Below, piece after piece: positions 18,146 to 26,017 of a stretch of DNA of 64,000 nt (positions are counted from its first letter, which is position 1; each line of letters opens with the position of its first letter). The notes under the pieces were generated by a model. That model worked only from the letters and a program-made list of their open reading frames with translations, did not search any database and was not told the origin of the DNA. This DNA comes from Alphaproteobacteria bacterium UBA6411 (lineage in GTDB: Bacteria; Pseudomonadota; Alphaproteobacteria; CAAGCB01; CAG-977), in assembly GCA_002438565.1 (NCBI GenBank), contig DJPN01000001.1, forward strand, positions 4,350 through 68,349. Reading direction: 5' to 3'. A program made the translations under genes and the position numbers.

Positions 18146-19036
18146 TTATCGCGTCGGGCGCAAAAATCCGAACGGCGACACTTCGTCGGATTCGGGTTCG
18201 GGATCGGGCAGCGGTTCGGGATCGGGGAAATAGGTTTCCTCCGCCTCGGCGGCAGGCTGTTCGTCCGGAACGGATTCGGCGGGCGCTTCCTCCTCAACCG
18301 GCTCGGGCGGCATATAGGCCTGCGGTTCCGGACGGTCGACTTCGCGGCACGCTTCGACAAAGCGCAAATAAACGCGTCCCAAAGCGCCTTCTTCAAAAAT
18401 CTTGGTCAGATAATGTTCGATGTCGTGGCGTTCCAGCATCGTAAACATTTGTTCAAATCGGTAGCAAAACGTCCGAACCGCATTCGACAAAATGTCGTCG
18501 CGCATCAGCCTGTTTTTCAAATCTTCCTTGAAATGCGGCGAATTTTCGGCGTTCAAAAGCAGCACTTTGCAAAAAGCCCACTTGTTTCCGTTGCCGACGC
18601 GCTGCCAAATCAATTCCGTATGCGCGGCCTGCACCAATCCGAATCTGACCAGAATGTCGGACAACAAATCGTTCAATTCGTTAATGAACAAATCAGCGTT
18701 GTGCAAAACCATGGCGCTGCGGGTTTGAATTTGCGCTTCCATCAGCGTTCTGACCATGGCTTCGGCGTGATCGGCGGAACGTCTGGTTTGCGTCAGCAAA
18801 AGGTTAATGGTGTTGCCCTGCTTTTTCAGCGTCATCACATTGTACAGCAGCCCCGTTACCAGCCACAGCGCGGCCAAAGGCGCAAACGCCGTCGCGGCAA
18901 TCATCGCGATTTCGTTGACGGGCAGACCGAACAGCTGCGCAAAGCCGATTTTGGCAAAAACGTAAAATCCGACTCCCCCCAGCCAAAGCAGGGAAACAGC
19001 GACGGCAAAGCTGAACAAAACGATTAAACCAACCAT
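18146..19036 (-). CDS. Membrane-anchored protein with acidic proline-rich tail, function unknown
   Basis: 296 aa starting at MVGLIVLFSF, chosen because AGGGTC lies 8 nt upstream; the frame is open to 19132. Two hydrophobic segments (residues about 1-30 and 40-65) are followed by a cytoplasmic helical region of about 170 residues and a tail rich in P and E (PEPVEEEAPAE, FPDPEPLPDPEPES). DNA under the tail is repetitive (gattcgggttcgg-type units). I do not recognise a family. Divergent from accA. Confidence 0.7.
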   Translation of the reverse strand: MVGLIVLFSFAVAVSLLWLGGVGFYVFAKIGFAQLFGLPVNEIAMIAATAFAPLAALWLVTGLLYNVMTLKKQGNTINLLLTQTRRSADHAEAMVRTLMEAQIQTRSAMVLHNADLFINELNDLLSDILVRFGLVQAAHTELIWQRVGNGNKWAFCKVLLLNAENSPHFKEDLKNRLMRDDILSNAVRTFCYRFEQMFTMLERHDIEHYLTKIFEEGALGRVYLRFVEACREVDRPEPQAYMPPEPVEEEAPAESVPDEQPAAEAEETYFPDPEPLPDPEPESDEVSPFGFLRPTR

Positions 19037-19176
19037 ATTTCGACCCTTTTTGCGGATGTTACCGCCTTGACTGTAGGCCTTTTTTATAAAAAATCGGTAA
19101 ATTTGAGGATTTTTATTCTCTCTAAACTCCAAAAGTGATAGAAAGGACGAAAGTTGATTTTTAAACGGAGTTTTTC

Positions 19177-20142
19177 ATGGAACAGGAACAGTATTTGGAA
19201 TTTGAAAAACCGATTGCCGAACTGGAAAGCAAGATTGAGGGCTTGCGCCGCCTTTCCGCGGCCGAGGACGGCGTCAATATCGCCGAAGAAATCTCGCGTT
19301 TGCAGAAAAAGGTCGAAAAACAGGCGGAACAGCTGTATTCCAAACTGACTCCGTGGCAGAAAACACAGGTTGCGCGCCATCCCAACCGCCCGCATTGCCT
19401 TGACTATATCAACGCTCTGATTACCGATTTTGAACTGCTGGCGGGCGACCGCCTGTTCGGCGAAGACGAAGCCATCGTCGGCGGCATCGGCCGTTTTCAA
19501 GGCTATTCCGTCGTCGTCATCGGACAGGAAAAAGGCCACGACATCGAAACGCGTTTGAAACACAGCTTCGGCATGGCGAAACCCGAAGGATACCGCAAAG
19601 CCATTCGCTTGATGAAGCTTGCCGACCGCTTCGGACTGCCGATTATCACGTTTGTCGACACAGCGGGTGCTTTCCCCGGACTGGAGGGGGAAGAACGCGG
19701 ACAGGCGGAAGCGATTGCGTCCTGCATTGACGCCAGTTTCGGCGTGCGCGTTCCCGTTATCAGCGTCGTTATCGGCGAAGGCGGTTCGGGCGGCGCGATT
19801 GCGATTGCCACCGCGAACCGTATTTTGATGCTGGAAAATTCGATTTATTCCGTCATTTCGCCCGAAGGGTGCGCCGGCATCCTGTGGCGCGACGGACAGC
19901 AGGCGCAAAAGGCGGCAGACGCTTTGCACTTGACGGCGCAGGATTTGAAAGCGCTGAACGTCATTGACGAAATCATCCCCGAAGCCGAAGGCGCGGCGCA
20001 CCGCGCGCCCGCGCAAACCATCGCCGCGGTCGGAGATGCGGTTTTCAAACATTTGTCCGATCTGATAAAACTCGACCGCGACAAAGTCAAACAGGACCGC
20101 GCCGACAAATTCATGAAAATGACGCGCCTGCAGGACGCATAA
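19177..20142 (+). CDS. accA: Acetyl-CoA carboxylase carboxyltransferase, alpha subunit
   Basis: Forms the carboxyltransferase with AccD and makes malonyl-CoA for fatty-acid synthesis. 321 aa, normal length. The start MEQEQYLEFEKPIAELE and conserved VGGIGRFQGYSVVVIGQEKG, FVDTAGAFPGLEGEERGQ, VIGEGGSGGAIA and YSVISPEGCAGILWRD are all diagnostic. Transcribed alone, divergent from the membrane protein upstream, and closed by a strong terminator. Confidence 0.97.
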   Translation: MEQEQYLEFEKPIAELESKIEGLRRLSAAEDGVNIAEEISRLQKKVEKQAEQLYSKLTPWQKTQVARHPNRPHCLDYINALITDFELLAGDRLFGEDEAIVGGIGRFQGYSVVVIGQEKGHDIETRLKHSFGMAKPEGYRKAIRLMKLADRFGLPIITFVDTAGAFPGLEGEERGQAEAIASCIDASFGVRVPVISVVIGEGGSGGAIAIATANRILMLENSIYSVISPEGCAGILWRDGQQAQKAADALHLTAQDLKALNVIDEIIPEAEGAAHRAPAQTIAAVGDAVFKHLSDLIKLDRDKVKQDRADKFMKMTRLQDA

Positions 20143-20146
20143 TTCA

Positions 20147-20177
20147 AAAGCGGGTTTTTGAACCCGCTTTTTTTAAT
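20147..20177 (+). terminator. Rho-independent terminator of accA
   Basis: Stem AAAGCGGGTT/AACCCGCTTT with a TTTG loop followed by a T-run. It also separates accA from the convergent licD. Confidence 0.93.
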
Positions 20178-20191
20178 CAAAAAAGTTCCCC

Positions 20192-20926
20192 TTATGAAAT
20201 AACTGCTTCATCGCTTGCTTGGACGGGGAAAGTCATGTAGTCGCCGTACAAATCCTTCAAATGCGCCTCCGGGTTAAACGGACAGCTGTACAATCTTCCC
20301 TCAAATTCCATTTTTTGCAAAGGAAACAGCTCTTCGTGTTTGAAGGCGACTATTTCATGTTCATGCGGAAAATCAATTCCATAAAAATACATTAAACCGC
20401 CTTCTTCGGAACTGTCGCAAATAAAACGATTTTCCATTTCTTTTATTTTGCCTCTGATATCGGCAATGTCTTTTATGTTTGCGGCGGCGGTTTGCTTTAT
20501 CAATTCATTTTGAGCTTTATGCACCTTTGCGGAAACCGCTTTTTTATCCATTTCGCCGCGGCAAGGCTTTACGGGAAAAACATCCAGTCCGACCAGATTG
20601 TTTTCCTTGTTTATCCGAACCTGATAATGACCTATTGATGTTTCACATTCCCGCACATCAAATCCTAGTGCGCAGAAATGCGACCTTATTTCCGGAAGTA
20701 TTTTTTCCAAATCCGGCCAGAGCATACTGACATCGACATCATCGTCCCACGGAACAAAGCCTTTATGTCTGACAGCACCCAACAGCGTTCCGAAATCCAG
20801 CCAATATCCGACGCCCTTCTGTTCACAAAAAGACGCAAATTCAGCCAGCAATTCAATATTTTTTTCTTGAAGTACGCGCAATCCCCCCATAGCCGGTTTC
20901 ACCTTTGTTATATCGCAGTATGCCAA
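20192..20926 (-). CDS. LicD family protein (phosphocholine/phospho-group transferase)
   Basis: 244 aa; core motif YWLDFGTLLGAVRHKG followed by FVPWDDDVDVSM (residues about 41-68), the LicD nucleotidyltransferase-fold signature. LicD proteins attach phosphocholine or related phospho-groups to surface glycans. The longest frame begins at a TTG (20926); an ATG at 20890 with AAAGGTG nine bases upstream is another start. The previous short frame (to 21057) ends in residues that read directly into TKVKPAMGGLRVLQ after a 2-nt shift in ATATA, suggesting the true N-terminus lies there. Lower G+C than the flanks. Confidence 0.8.
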   Translation of the reverse strand: MAYCDITKVKPAMGGLRVLQEKNIELLAEFASFCEQKGVGYWLDFGTLLGAVRHKGFVPWDDDVDVSMLWPDLEKILPEIRSHFCALGFDVRECETSIGHYQVRINKENNLVGLDVFPVKPCRGEMDKKAVSAKVHKAQNELIKQTAAANIKDIADIRGKIKEMENRFICDSSEEGGLMYFYGIDFPHEHEIVAFKHEELFPLQKMEFEGRLYSCPFNPEAHLKDLYGDYMTFPVQASDEAVIS

Positions 20927-21057
20927 TATTTTTTGGCAATTTTAATATCGTTGTATTCGGAAAGCAGCCGTTTAAATTCTTTTCGCGTAAAAACTTTTAC
21001 ACTTCCTATCCTGTAAACCGTTTTAAAATTGTTTGTAGTTTTATTTATAAGATTCAT
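20908..21057 (-). CDS. Short ORF that may be the frameshifted N-terminus of LicD
   Basis: 49 codons starting ATG AAT CTT, overlapping the TagD-like gene by 17 bp, and ending TGG CAT ACT GCG ATA TAA. Its last residues, IAKKYWHTAI, would continue as TKVKPAMGG in the licD frame if two bases of the ATATA at the junction were absent. LicD proteins commonly have such an N-terminal helix before the core. It may be decay, a sequencing or assembly slip, or an independent leader ORF. Confidence 0.4.
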   Translation of the reverse strand: MNLINKTTNNFKTVYRIGSVKVFTRKEFKRLLSEYNDIKIAKKYWHTAI

Positions 21058-21577
21058 CTTTATCCAACTCCTGGGTTCTTGCGTCCAAAGGCAAATGGTT
21101 ATCAACTTTGTTCTGCAACTTCCGATAATTATCGTAAATACGCTGTTTTAAAGAAGATGAACTGATTCCCTGCCCGTAGGGAAAATAAACAACCTCAACT
21201 CCCGATTTTTGCAGATAATCATATTTTCCCGCCCAGTCGTCCCCGACGACGAACACATCCAAATGCAGCTTGGAAACTTTATCCGTGTGGTCCAAAGATT
21301 TTTGCGGAATGACAATATCGGGATATTTTAAAGCTTTCACCAATGCAATCCGTTCTTCAAACGGAATAATCGGTTGGGATTTGTATGAAGCCACCAATTC
21401 ATCCGTATTTACCCCGACAATCAAAATGTCGCCCAATGCTCTGGCATATTCAATCATTTTCAAATGATTTGCATGCAGCATGTCAAAAGTGCCGGAAGTG
21501 TAAACAACCGTTTGATTTGATATTCTGAGAGAAAAAAACTTCTTCTGGAAAAATGTGCAATTTTGCCATATTGACAA
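21041..21577 (-). CDS. TagD-like cytidylyltransferase
   Basis: Nucleotidyltransferase of the glycerol-3-phosphate/ethanolamine/choline-phosphate cytidylyltransferase family. Core motifs: VVYTSGTFDMLHANH (HxxH catalytic site, here HANH) and QGISSSSLKQRI (the ISSS/T-x-x-x-x-RI motif). It would supply a CDP-activated group that the neighbouring LicD transfers to a surface glycan. The start is unclear: no ATG, GTG or TTG lies just before the core. The nearest in-frame candidate is the TTG used here, with no ribosome site; the frame stays open to an ATG at 21733 inside the next gene. The gene may be N-terminally damaged. Confidence 0.7.
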   Translation of the reverse strand: MSIWQNCTFFQKKFFSLRISNQTVVYTSGTFDMLHANHLKMIEYARALGDILIVGVNTDELVASYKSQPIIPFEERIALVKALKYPDIVIPQKSLDHTDKVSKLHLDVFVVGDDWAGKYDYLQKSGVEVVYFPYGQGISSSSLKQRIYDNYRKLQNKVDNHLPLDARTQELDKDESYK

Positions 21578-21681
21578 AATAACATTGCAATCACAAAGGC
21601 TATTTGATATAGATATAAAAAACGGTCGTTTATTGAAAACATCTTGCCGATGTTTATTTTCGATGGCGACTTCTTTTTCGA

Positions 21682-22353
21682 TTAATTGTAACCCAGCAAT
21701 TTCAATTCCAGCTTTTCCTTGACCTGTTTCCAATCGGGCATTTTGGTTGACAGCAGGTTATAAAATCCGTCCGAATGATTCGGAAAATACGCGTGGCACA
21801 ACTCGTGAAAAATCACATAATCGATTGATTTTTTGTTGGCTTTTATCAGATCGGGATTCAAAATTATTTCGTGCTTTTTCAAATAACTTCCCCAGCGTTT
21901 CTTTAATTTTCTGATTTTAAGAACCGGCAACGGCAAATCGGGAAAAGACTTTAAACATTCGCGCAACCTTTCGGCGAAAACGTCTTCGGCGCGCCGTAAA
22001 AGCCATTTTTGAAAATCGGCATTGATTTCCGCTGTTTTTTGCGGCGCGGAAGAAAGGATGCAAATCCTGTTTTTCAGCACCCGCACGGCGTTTTTCCATG
22101 CCGCTTTTTCGATGACGATTTGATACTGCCGCCCCAGATACAGCACCGAACCGCCCGAAACGATTTCAGCCCGTTCGGGACGGTTGAATTGCCGGAAATA
22201 AGCCTGTTGCTTTTCAATCCATTTCGTTTTTCGCACGATGAAAGCGTCGATTTCCGCATCGTTCGCCTGCACGGGGGCTTTGATTGTCACCGCGCCGTCT
22301 GGAGTAACCTCGGCTGCAAATGATTTACGCGGTTCTTTGACGATGTTCATCAA
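21682..22353 (-). CDS. YgjP-like (DUF45/M48-type) metallopeptidase domain protein
   Basis: 223 aa. Zinc protease motif VIFHELCHAYFPNHS (HELCH, with a third His downstream), preceded by KLKKRWGSYLKKHEIILNPDL, which is diagnostic of the YgjP/DUF45 family. Its ATG overlaps the hsdR stop by 4 bp, so it is translationally coupled to the restriction subunit. Such genes are frequent passengers of type I restriction loci; a role in processing or turnover of the restriction complex is a reasonable but unproven inference. Confidence 0.88.
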   Translation of the reverse strand: MMNIVKEPRKSFAAEVTPDGAVTIKAPVQANDAEIDAFIVRKTKWIEKQQAYFRQFNRPERAEIVSGGSVLYLGRQYQIVIEKAAWKNAVRVLKNRICILSSAPQKTAEINADFQKWLLRRAEDVFAERLRECLKSFPDLPLPVLKIRKLKKRWGSYLKKHEIILNPDLIKANKKSIDYVIFHELCHAYFPNHSDGFYNLLSTKMPDWKQVKEKLELKLLGYN

Positions 22354-25300
22354 AACGAATCCTTGTTTTCAACCGCCAGATTCCAAGCCGTCAAAGCGAT
22401 TTGCTCTATCGCGTCGGCGGATAGCTTCTCATTGACCTCGTCGAACAAAAAGTCCTCGATGTCGTTGATGACGGCGCGGCGGACTTCCTGCTTGACTGAA
22501 AAATCGACGACCTTGCGGCGTTTAATCAAATCGACGATATGGCGGACGATGTCCGTGTAATCGTCCGACGACGCAAAGAAACCGCGCAAGTTGCGGTAAA
22601 ACGGGTGCGCCGTTTTATCGGCGCGCAAATCGTCGGGAATGTCGGAATCGACGTAATCGGCGACGGCGGACTGATACGATTTCGCCTGTTCCAGCAAAGC
22701 CGCCAAGTCTTCTTTCTTCGCGGTTTTCAAATCGACCAGCAGCCGTTCGATCAAATCGCTGAATTTGCCGTAGAAAGCCTTGTCCTGATCGTATTTTTCA
22801 TAAATGATTTTCTTTGTCTGCGCCAAAATCGCGTCGGCTTTGGATTTGTCGGACAGACCGTTTCTTTCGTCTTCGATGTATTGATCGAATTCGCGCATAT
22901 CGGACAAATTGATTTCCTTGGACAGGATTTCGGCTTCGCGGGCGGTGACATACTTGTCCAGCAGTTTGGCGATTTGATCTTTGTATTTTGAAAAATCGAC
23001 GGATTCGGCGCAGGCGAGCATCGTCGTTTTCTTGATTTCGATAAAGCGTTTCAGTTCCCCTTGCCACCCGCGCAAAGTATCCAAATCCACTTTGTCGTAA
23101 AAATCGTGCAAAGCGCGGCAAAGCGAAAATTGACGGATGCAGGCGTTAACGTCTTCTTTGAATTTTTCGCGCGCCTTTTCGTCGGATTTCAATTTATCGA
23201 CATAGGCGTTCACGTCGTTTTTGTCCGCAATGCCTGCAAACGGTTCGCGCAGACTTTCAAAACATTCTTGCAACCGCTTGATTTGACTGTCCGTGTCCAT
23301 TAAAGCGTTTTCGATGTCGGCGGGATCGAAATTGGAAAACAGCTCCAACGCGCTTTTCAGATTTTTGGCGTTTTTGGAATAATCGACGATCAGTCCCGCC
23401 GTTTTGCGCGGCTTTCCCGCGTCGCCGTCAAACACGCGGTTGACGCGCGCGATGGCTTGCAGCAGGTTGTGGTCTTTCAACTGTTTTGCCAGATATAAAA
23501 CCGTGTCGCGCGGCGCGTCGAAACCTGTCAAAAGCTTGTCCACGACGATCAGCAGTTCGCACCCGTCCGGATTTTTCTTGTAATCGCGGACAATCTGCTT
23601 TTCCCGCGATTCCAAAGATCCGTACAGCCGCTTTTGCTCCGCCAGATAATTGGCGACAATCTGCTTGTGATCGGGCTTCAAATCGTCCGCGCCGTCCTCC
23701 GCCTGCGTTTCGGAAATGACGACTTCGGAACGGATGTCGCCCAAAAAATCAAGTGCTTGCTTGAACATGACGGCAGCGTATTTGCTGGGGGCGACCAACT
23801 GCCCTTTCAACCCCGTGTTTTTGAAGTTTTCGACAAAGTGGTCGTGAACGTCCAGCGCGATCATTTCGATGCGTTGCGATGTTTCTTCCAATACGGACGC
23901 GGACACGCATTTCCGGTTGAAATCCGCCCGTTCCTTTTCCGACATTTTGGCAAAGACGCGGTCATAGAACTTGTCCGCCAGCGGGTCGATTTTCTGATCG
24001 ACGAAACGCCCCTGATAAATCAAAGGCAGAACCGCGCCGTCCTTTTCGGCTTCGGAAATCGTGTAATCATCGATCAATCCGCCGAATTTCGCGATGGATT
24101 CCGCTTTGGTCAAAACGCCGTTTTTCGTTTTGGTTTCTTTCATCAGCGGCGTTCCGGTGAACGCGATTTGACACGCGCGGGGCAGAATTTTGTTCATCAT
24201 CGCGTTGGCTTCCCCGCCTTGGGTGCGGTGGGCTTCGTCGATTAAAACGAACAGGTTCGCATCGTCGTCTGAAAAATCCGTGTTCACATCGAATTTGTGA
24301 ACCAAAGTCGTTATCACGTCCGTTGTTTTGGATTTGATTTTTTCGATTAAATCTTTGCAGGATGTCGTTTGCACCACGCCTTTTTTGATGTTGCAGGCGG
24401 CGAACGTGTCGCGGATTTGAATGTCCAAATCGCGGCGGTCGGTAACGACGATGACGCGCGGATTTTTAACCTGCTCGATTAAATTTTTGACCAGCATGAC
24501 CATCGTCAGCGATTTGCCCGACCCTTGCGTGTGCCAAATCAGCCCGCCGCGGCGTTTGCCGTTTTCGTCCGTTTCGTGAACGCGGGCAAGCGTCTTTTTA
24601 ATCGCGAAATATTGCTGGTAGCGCGTGATTTTTTTAACGCCGTTGTCATAAACGATAAAGTTCCTGACCAAATCAAGCAGCCGTTCGGGACGCAGCAGGC
24701 TGTAAATGCCCTTGTCCTGCTCCGTGATTGCGCGGGGCGTTTGTTCATATCGGGCGCGGAGCAGGTCTTCGCCGATTTGAGCGACGGTTTCGGCGCAAAC
24801 GGGCGTGTTGACGCTTCGGGAAACGGCGGCGTCGAAATCGCCGCCCGCATCGCGCTCTTTCCACACGGAATAGAACTCAAACGGAGTCAGCATCGTGCCG
24901 TATTTGACGGATTGCGCGTTCGCCGCGACCAAAATTTGCGGGAACAGGAAAAAACGCGGCGTCTGCCCGCCTTGCTGGTTGCGGATCATTTGATGAATGG
25001 CGGCATCGACGGCGACGGACGATTTTTTGTTTTCGATGACGGCGAAAGGAATGCCGTTGACGAATAAAACAATGTCGGGACGGCGGTTCGCGTCTTCGGA
25101 AATTTCAAATTCCGCGGCGACGTGAAAAGCGTTGTTCGCCGGATTTTCCCAGTCGATAAAACGCATTTGCGGCGACGTTTTCCGACCGTCGATAAATTCG
25201 ACGACGGCGCGACCGCACAACAGGTTGGCGTAGATGTTTTCCGACGCTTTGATAACGCCGTCGTCCAGCTTCACGCGTTCCAAATCCGCAATCGCTTCGA

Positions 25301-25505
25301 CCAAACTTTGATCGGAAACGCGCGCGTCGTTGATGCGGCGCAAAGCGTCAAAAGCGATGTCGCGCAAAATATATTGGCCGTTGCCCTCCCGATGCTTGGC
25401 GATTTCGCGGCGCGGAATGTAATCGTACCCCAAATTCACCAACTGCAAAACCGCGGGAATCTGCGACACGGACGCTTCGTCAAAATCGGGAAGAGTGAAA
25501 GACAT
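22350..25505 (-). CDS. hsdR: Type I restriction enzyme, R subunit (HsdR)
   Basis: 1,051 aa translocase-nuclease of a type I system. The N-terminal nuclease domain shows RPDIVLFVNGIPFAVIENKK (PD-ExK with D...ENKK). SF2 translocase motifs: WHTQGSGKSLTM (Walker A), LIDEAHRTQ (DEAH) and FTGTPLMK, then QAIARVNRVFDG. A helical C-terminal region presumably contacts HsdM2S. The start at MSFTLPDF has AAGGAA eight bases upstream; an earlier in-frame ATG at 25523 is less well placed. No frameshift or truncation is visible, so the subunit looks functional. Confidence 0.95.
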   Translation of the reverse strand: MSFTLPDFDEASVSQIPAVLQLVNLGYDYIPRREIAKHREGNGQYILRDIAFDALRRINDARVSDQSLVEAIADLERVKLDDGVIKASENIYANLLCGRAVVEFIDGRKTSPQMRFIDWENPANNAFHVAAEFEISEDANRRPDIVLFVNGIPFAVIENKKSSVAVDAAIHQMIRNQQGGQTPRFFLFPQILVAANAQSVKYGTMLTPFEFYSVWKERDAGGDFDAAVSRSVNTPVCAETVAQIGEDLLRARYEQTPRAITEQDKGIYSLLRPERLLDLVRNFIVYDNGVKKITRYQQYFAIKKTLARVHETDENGKRRGGLIWHTQGSGKSLTMVMLVKNLIEQVKNPRVIVVTDRRDLDIQIRDTFAACNIKKGVVQTTSCKDLIEKIKSKTTDVITTLVHKFDVNTDFSDDDANLFVLIDEAHRTQGGEANAMMNKILPRACQIAFTGTPLMKETKTKNGVLTKAESIAKFGGLIDDYTISEAEKDGAVLPLIYQGRFVDQKIDPLADKFYDRVFAKMSEKERADFNRKCVSASVLEETSQRIEMIALDVHDHFVENFKNTGLKGQLVAPSKYAAVMFKQALDFLGDIRSEVVISETQAEDGADDLKPDHKQIVANYLAEQKRLYGSLESREKQIVRDYKKNPDGCELLIVVDKLLTGFDAPRDTVLYLAKQLKDHNLLQAIARVNRVFDGDAGKPRKTAGLIVDYSKNAKNLKSALELFSNFDPADIENALMDTDSQIKRLQECFESLREPFAGIADKNDVNAYVDKLKSDEKAREKFKEDVNACIRQFSLCRALHDFYDKVDLDTLRGWQGELKRFIEIKKTTMLACAESVDFSKYKDQIAKLLDKYVTAREAEILSKEINLSDMREFDQYIEDERNGLSDKSKADAILAQTKKIIYEKYDQDKAFYGKFSDLIERLLVDLKTAKKEDLAALLEQAKSYQSAVADYVDSDIPDDLRADKTAHPFYRNLRGFFASSDDYTDIVRHIVDLIKRRKVVDFSVKQEVRRAVINDIEDFLFDEVNEKLSADAIEQIALTAWNLAVENKDSF

Positions 25506-25542
25506 GGTTAAATTTCCTTGCAAAGATAAAAAGTTCTGCTAT

Positions 25543-25674
25543 TCATATCCTCAATAGTCCTCGGAAAGTGCTATGACGCCTTGGTAGCGTTACCACGCCG
25601 AGGTTATTTTTTTTCGCATAGAACCAGAATATAATCATATCTTGAAATTTACAAGAAACACATATTTCGGTCAT
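25543..25674 (-). CDS. Candidate 43-aa small ORF, function unknown
   Basis: Begins MTEICVSCKFQD and ends in a basic stretch TLPRRHSTFRGLLRI. An excellent ribosome site (AGGAAGGGAA) lies six bases upstream of the ATG. A C-x2-C pair is the only motif. Its 3' end runs through the hairpin described at 25559-25614. It may be a leader peptide or spurious; only the strong ribosome site supports it. Confidence 0.3.
   Translation of the reverse strand: MTEICVSCKFQDMIIFWFYAKKNNLGVVTLPRRHSTFRGLLRI
25559..25614 (+). terminator. Hairpin with T-run on the strand opposite the hsd operon
   Basis: Outer stem CCTCGG/CCGAGG (25559-25564 with 25598-25603) encloses an inner hairpin TGGTA-GCGT-TACCA (582-595), followed by TTATTTTTTTT. 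On the plus strand this has the form of an intrinsic terminator, but no plus-strand gene precedes it. It could end a small RNA that starts just upstream of hsdR. The minus-strand reading lacks a T-run. Confidence 0.5.
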
Positions 25675-25710
25675 GCGGCATTCCCTTCCTGAAAAATTCC
25701 CAAAAGGCAT

Positions 25711-25739
25711 TTGTTTTCTTAACTTGACATACGTATAAT
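25711..25739 (+). promoter_or_regulatory. Promoter candidate for the intergenic small RNA
   Basis: TTGTTT (25711-25716), 17-bp spacer, perfect TATAAT (25734-25739). Transcription would start near 25747, just before two hairpins and a terminator. A TTGACA at 25724 is not the -35 of this -10 because only 4 bp separate them. Confidence 0.6.
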
Positions 25740-25746
25740 GAAAATA

Positions 25747-25825
25747 TGAGTTCATGACCTAGGGTTGTGAACCTGTCAAGGTTTCGGGCACTGAGCCAGC
25801 GTAGCAAATCAGTGCCCTTTCTTTT
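25747..25825 (+). ncRNA. Candidate structured small RNA between hsdS and hsdR, antisense orientation
   Basis: About 79 nt. Hairpin 1: nine pairs, 25750-25758 with 25764-25772 (two G-U), 5-nt loop. Hairpin 2: GGGCACTGA/TCAGTGCCC, 25786-25794 with 25809-25817, 14-nt loop, then TTTCTTTT, a Rho-independent terminator. A perfect TATAAT lies just upstream. No ORF of note is inside. I could not match it to a known family (not tmRNA, SRP or 6S). The position inside a restriction operon and the opposite orientation make a regulatory role possible. Confidence 0.6.
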
Positions 25826-25908
25826 AAACGCGTTTGTTTGTCCCATTCAGGCGAATTGATGCAACCGCCATTTCCTTTGATTGAAAAAGCGGTTTTAAAC
25901 TTTGCGAT

Positions 25909-26016
25909 TTAACATAACCATTCCCCTGCTTCGCTTTCGCTGTTCAAAATACCGTGACGGTCGCTTTCGGGATTAACAACCACTAAATCTATCAGGACTT
26001 CTTTATGTTCAATCAT
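25909..26016 (-). CDS. Candidate 35-aa micro-ORF directly after hsdS
   Basis: ATG starts one base after the hsdS stop, with AAAGGTGG inside the hsdS end at ideal spacing. The peptide is acidic: MIEHKEVLIDLVVVNPESDR, ending in EWLC. No family is recognised. It could be a small operon protein, or the stub of a longer gene that once stood here, as the following 80 bases hold no gene. Confidence 0.4.
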   Translation of the reverse strand: MIEHKEVLIDLVVVNPESDRHGILNSESEAGEWLC

Positions 26017-26017
26017 C

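Noticed and set aside
25724..25739. TTGACA directly before TATAAT as a promoter pair
   Set aside because: Only 4 bp separate them; TTGTTT at 25711 has the correct 17-bp spacing.
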